DNA of 5,530 nt from an uncultured Bacteroidota bacterium (GTDB taxonomy: Bacteria; Bacteroidota; Bacteroidia; Chitinophagales; Chitinophagaceae): positions 1 to 5,530 of the forward strand of contig CAIWKU010000045.1 in the NCBI GenBank assembly GCA_903913355.1, read 5' to 3'. Shown here in pieces: positions 5,322 through 5,530 of this stretch (position 1 is its first letter; every line of letters starts with the position of its first letter). A program made the position numbers and the translations under genes. Under the pieces are notes generated by a model. That model was not told where the DNA came from, ran no database searches, and was given only the letters and a program-made list of their open reading frames with translations.

Positions 5322-5530
5322 ATGGCAAAAATCATTTTAGATATTCCGAAAGATAAAATGCAGGACCTGGTGAAAGCATTGATCAGTTTAGGTATTGAAG
5401 GACATTCCATACACAGAATACCCAGAAGAAATAAAGCAAAACGGCCTCTTTCCGTTACCCATTCATTACACAAAATCTCTTCCAGTTTTATCCTTTTCGA
5501 CTGGGAATTTTTTAGCAATGAATTGGAATA
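5322..5530 (+). CDS. Hypothetical protein (partial, 5' end)
   Basis: An open frame of 69 complete codons starting at an ATG and leaving the window at the right edge. It begins MAKIILDIPKDKMQDLVKAL, a short strand followed by an amphipathic helix, then a basic stretch (HRIPRRNKAKRP, about 33-44), then a region with aromatic residues (FILFDWEFFSNELE). I do not recognise the family. The opening strand-helix resembles small Bacteroidota proteins starting with an I/V-LDIP motif, some of which are antitoxin-like, but this is too weak to name. The opposite-strand frame over the same bases (5234-5518) has a less protein-like composition, so I take the plus strand as coding. A competing ATG at 5308 stops after ten codons. 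Spacing of 162 nt from the Sua5 gene suggests a separate transcript. Confidence 0.6.
   Translation, partial: MAKIILDIPKDKMQDLVKALISLGIEGHSIHRIPRRNKAKRPLSVTHSLHKISSSFILFDWEFFSNELE

Noticed and set aside
5234..5518. 94-codon minus-strand open frame at the right edge
   Set aside because: It runs opposite the plus-strand frame starting at 5322, has an unconvincing composition and no recognisable motif, and the plus frame has a natural strand-helix start.

Overview
The window looks like a chromosomal segment from a Bacteroidota bacterium, probably in or near the Chitinophagaceae. The protein types support this: a LiaF-like protein with a LytS kinase and LytTR-type regulator, DUF4288, and a Bacteroidota-style Sua5/YrdC. 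Starts with A-rich leaders and no Shine-Dalgarno, and two promoters with the Bacteroidota -7 box TAnnTTTG, point the same way. The placement rests on recognition, not on a search.

Layout, right to left for the minus-strand block: dapD (lysine/peptidoglycan precursor synthesis) is followed by an EamA/DMT permease. Their 59-bp gap is almost filled by a 13-bp perfect inverted repeat. Next comes a non-coding stretch of about 175 bp. It holds degenerate ATGGYT repeats, a pair of 13-bp direct repeats with a 21-bp period, and a promoter with a short inverted repeat in its spacer. This promoter appears to drive a tight four-gene operon: a LiaF-like four-helix membrane protein, a DUF4288 protein, a LytS-type histidine kinase and the receiver end of its response regulator. 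The regulator overlaps the kinase by 4 nt (ATGA) and runs off the left edge.

On the plus strand, divergent from dapD, is a Sua5/YrdC/TsaC-type threonylcarbamoyl-AMP synthase for tRNA t6A synthesis. After a 162-bp gap with no clear signal, a small unrecognised gene begins and runs off the right edge.

The most interesting part is the LiaF-DUF4288-LytS-LytTR operon. A LiaF-like protein, which in Firmicutes restrains the unrelated LiaRS pair, sits here with a kinase that has almost no extracytoplasmic domain. The upstream direct repeats have the spacing expected of a LytTR operator. This suggests an autoregulated envelope-sensing circuit. The other genes are housekeeping or ordinary transport.
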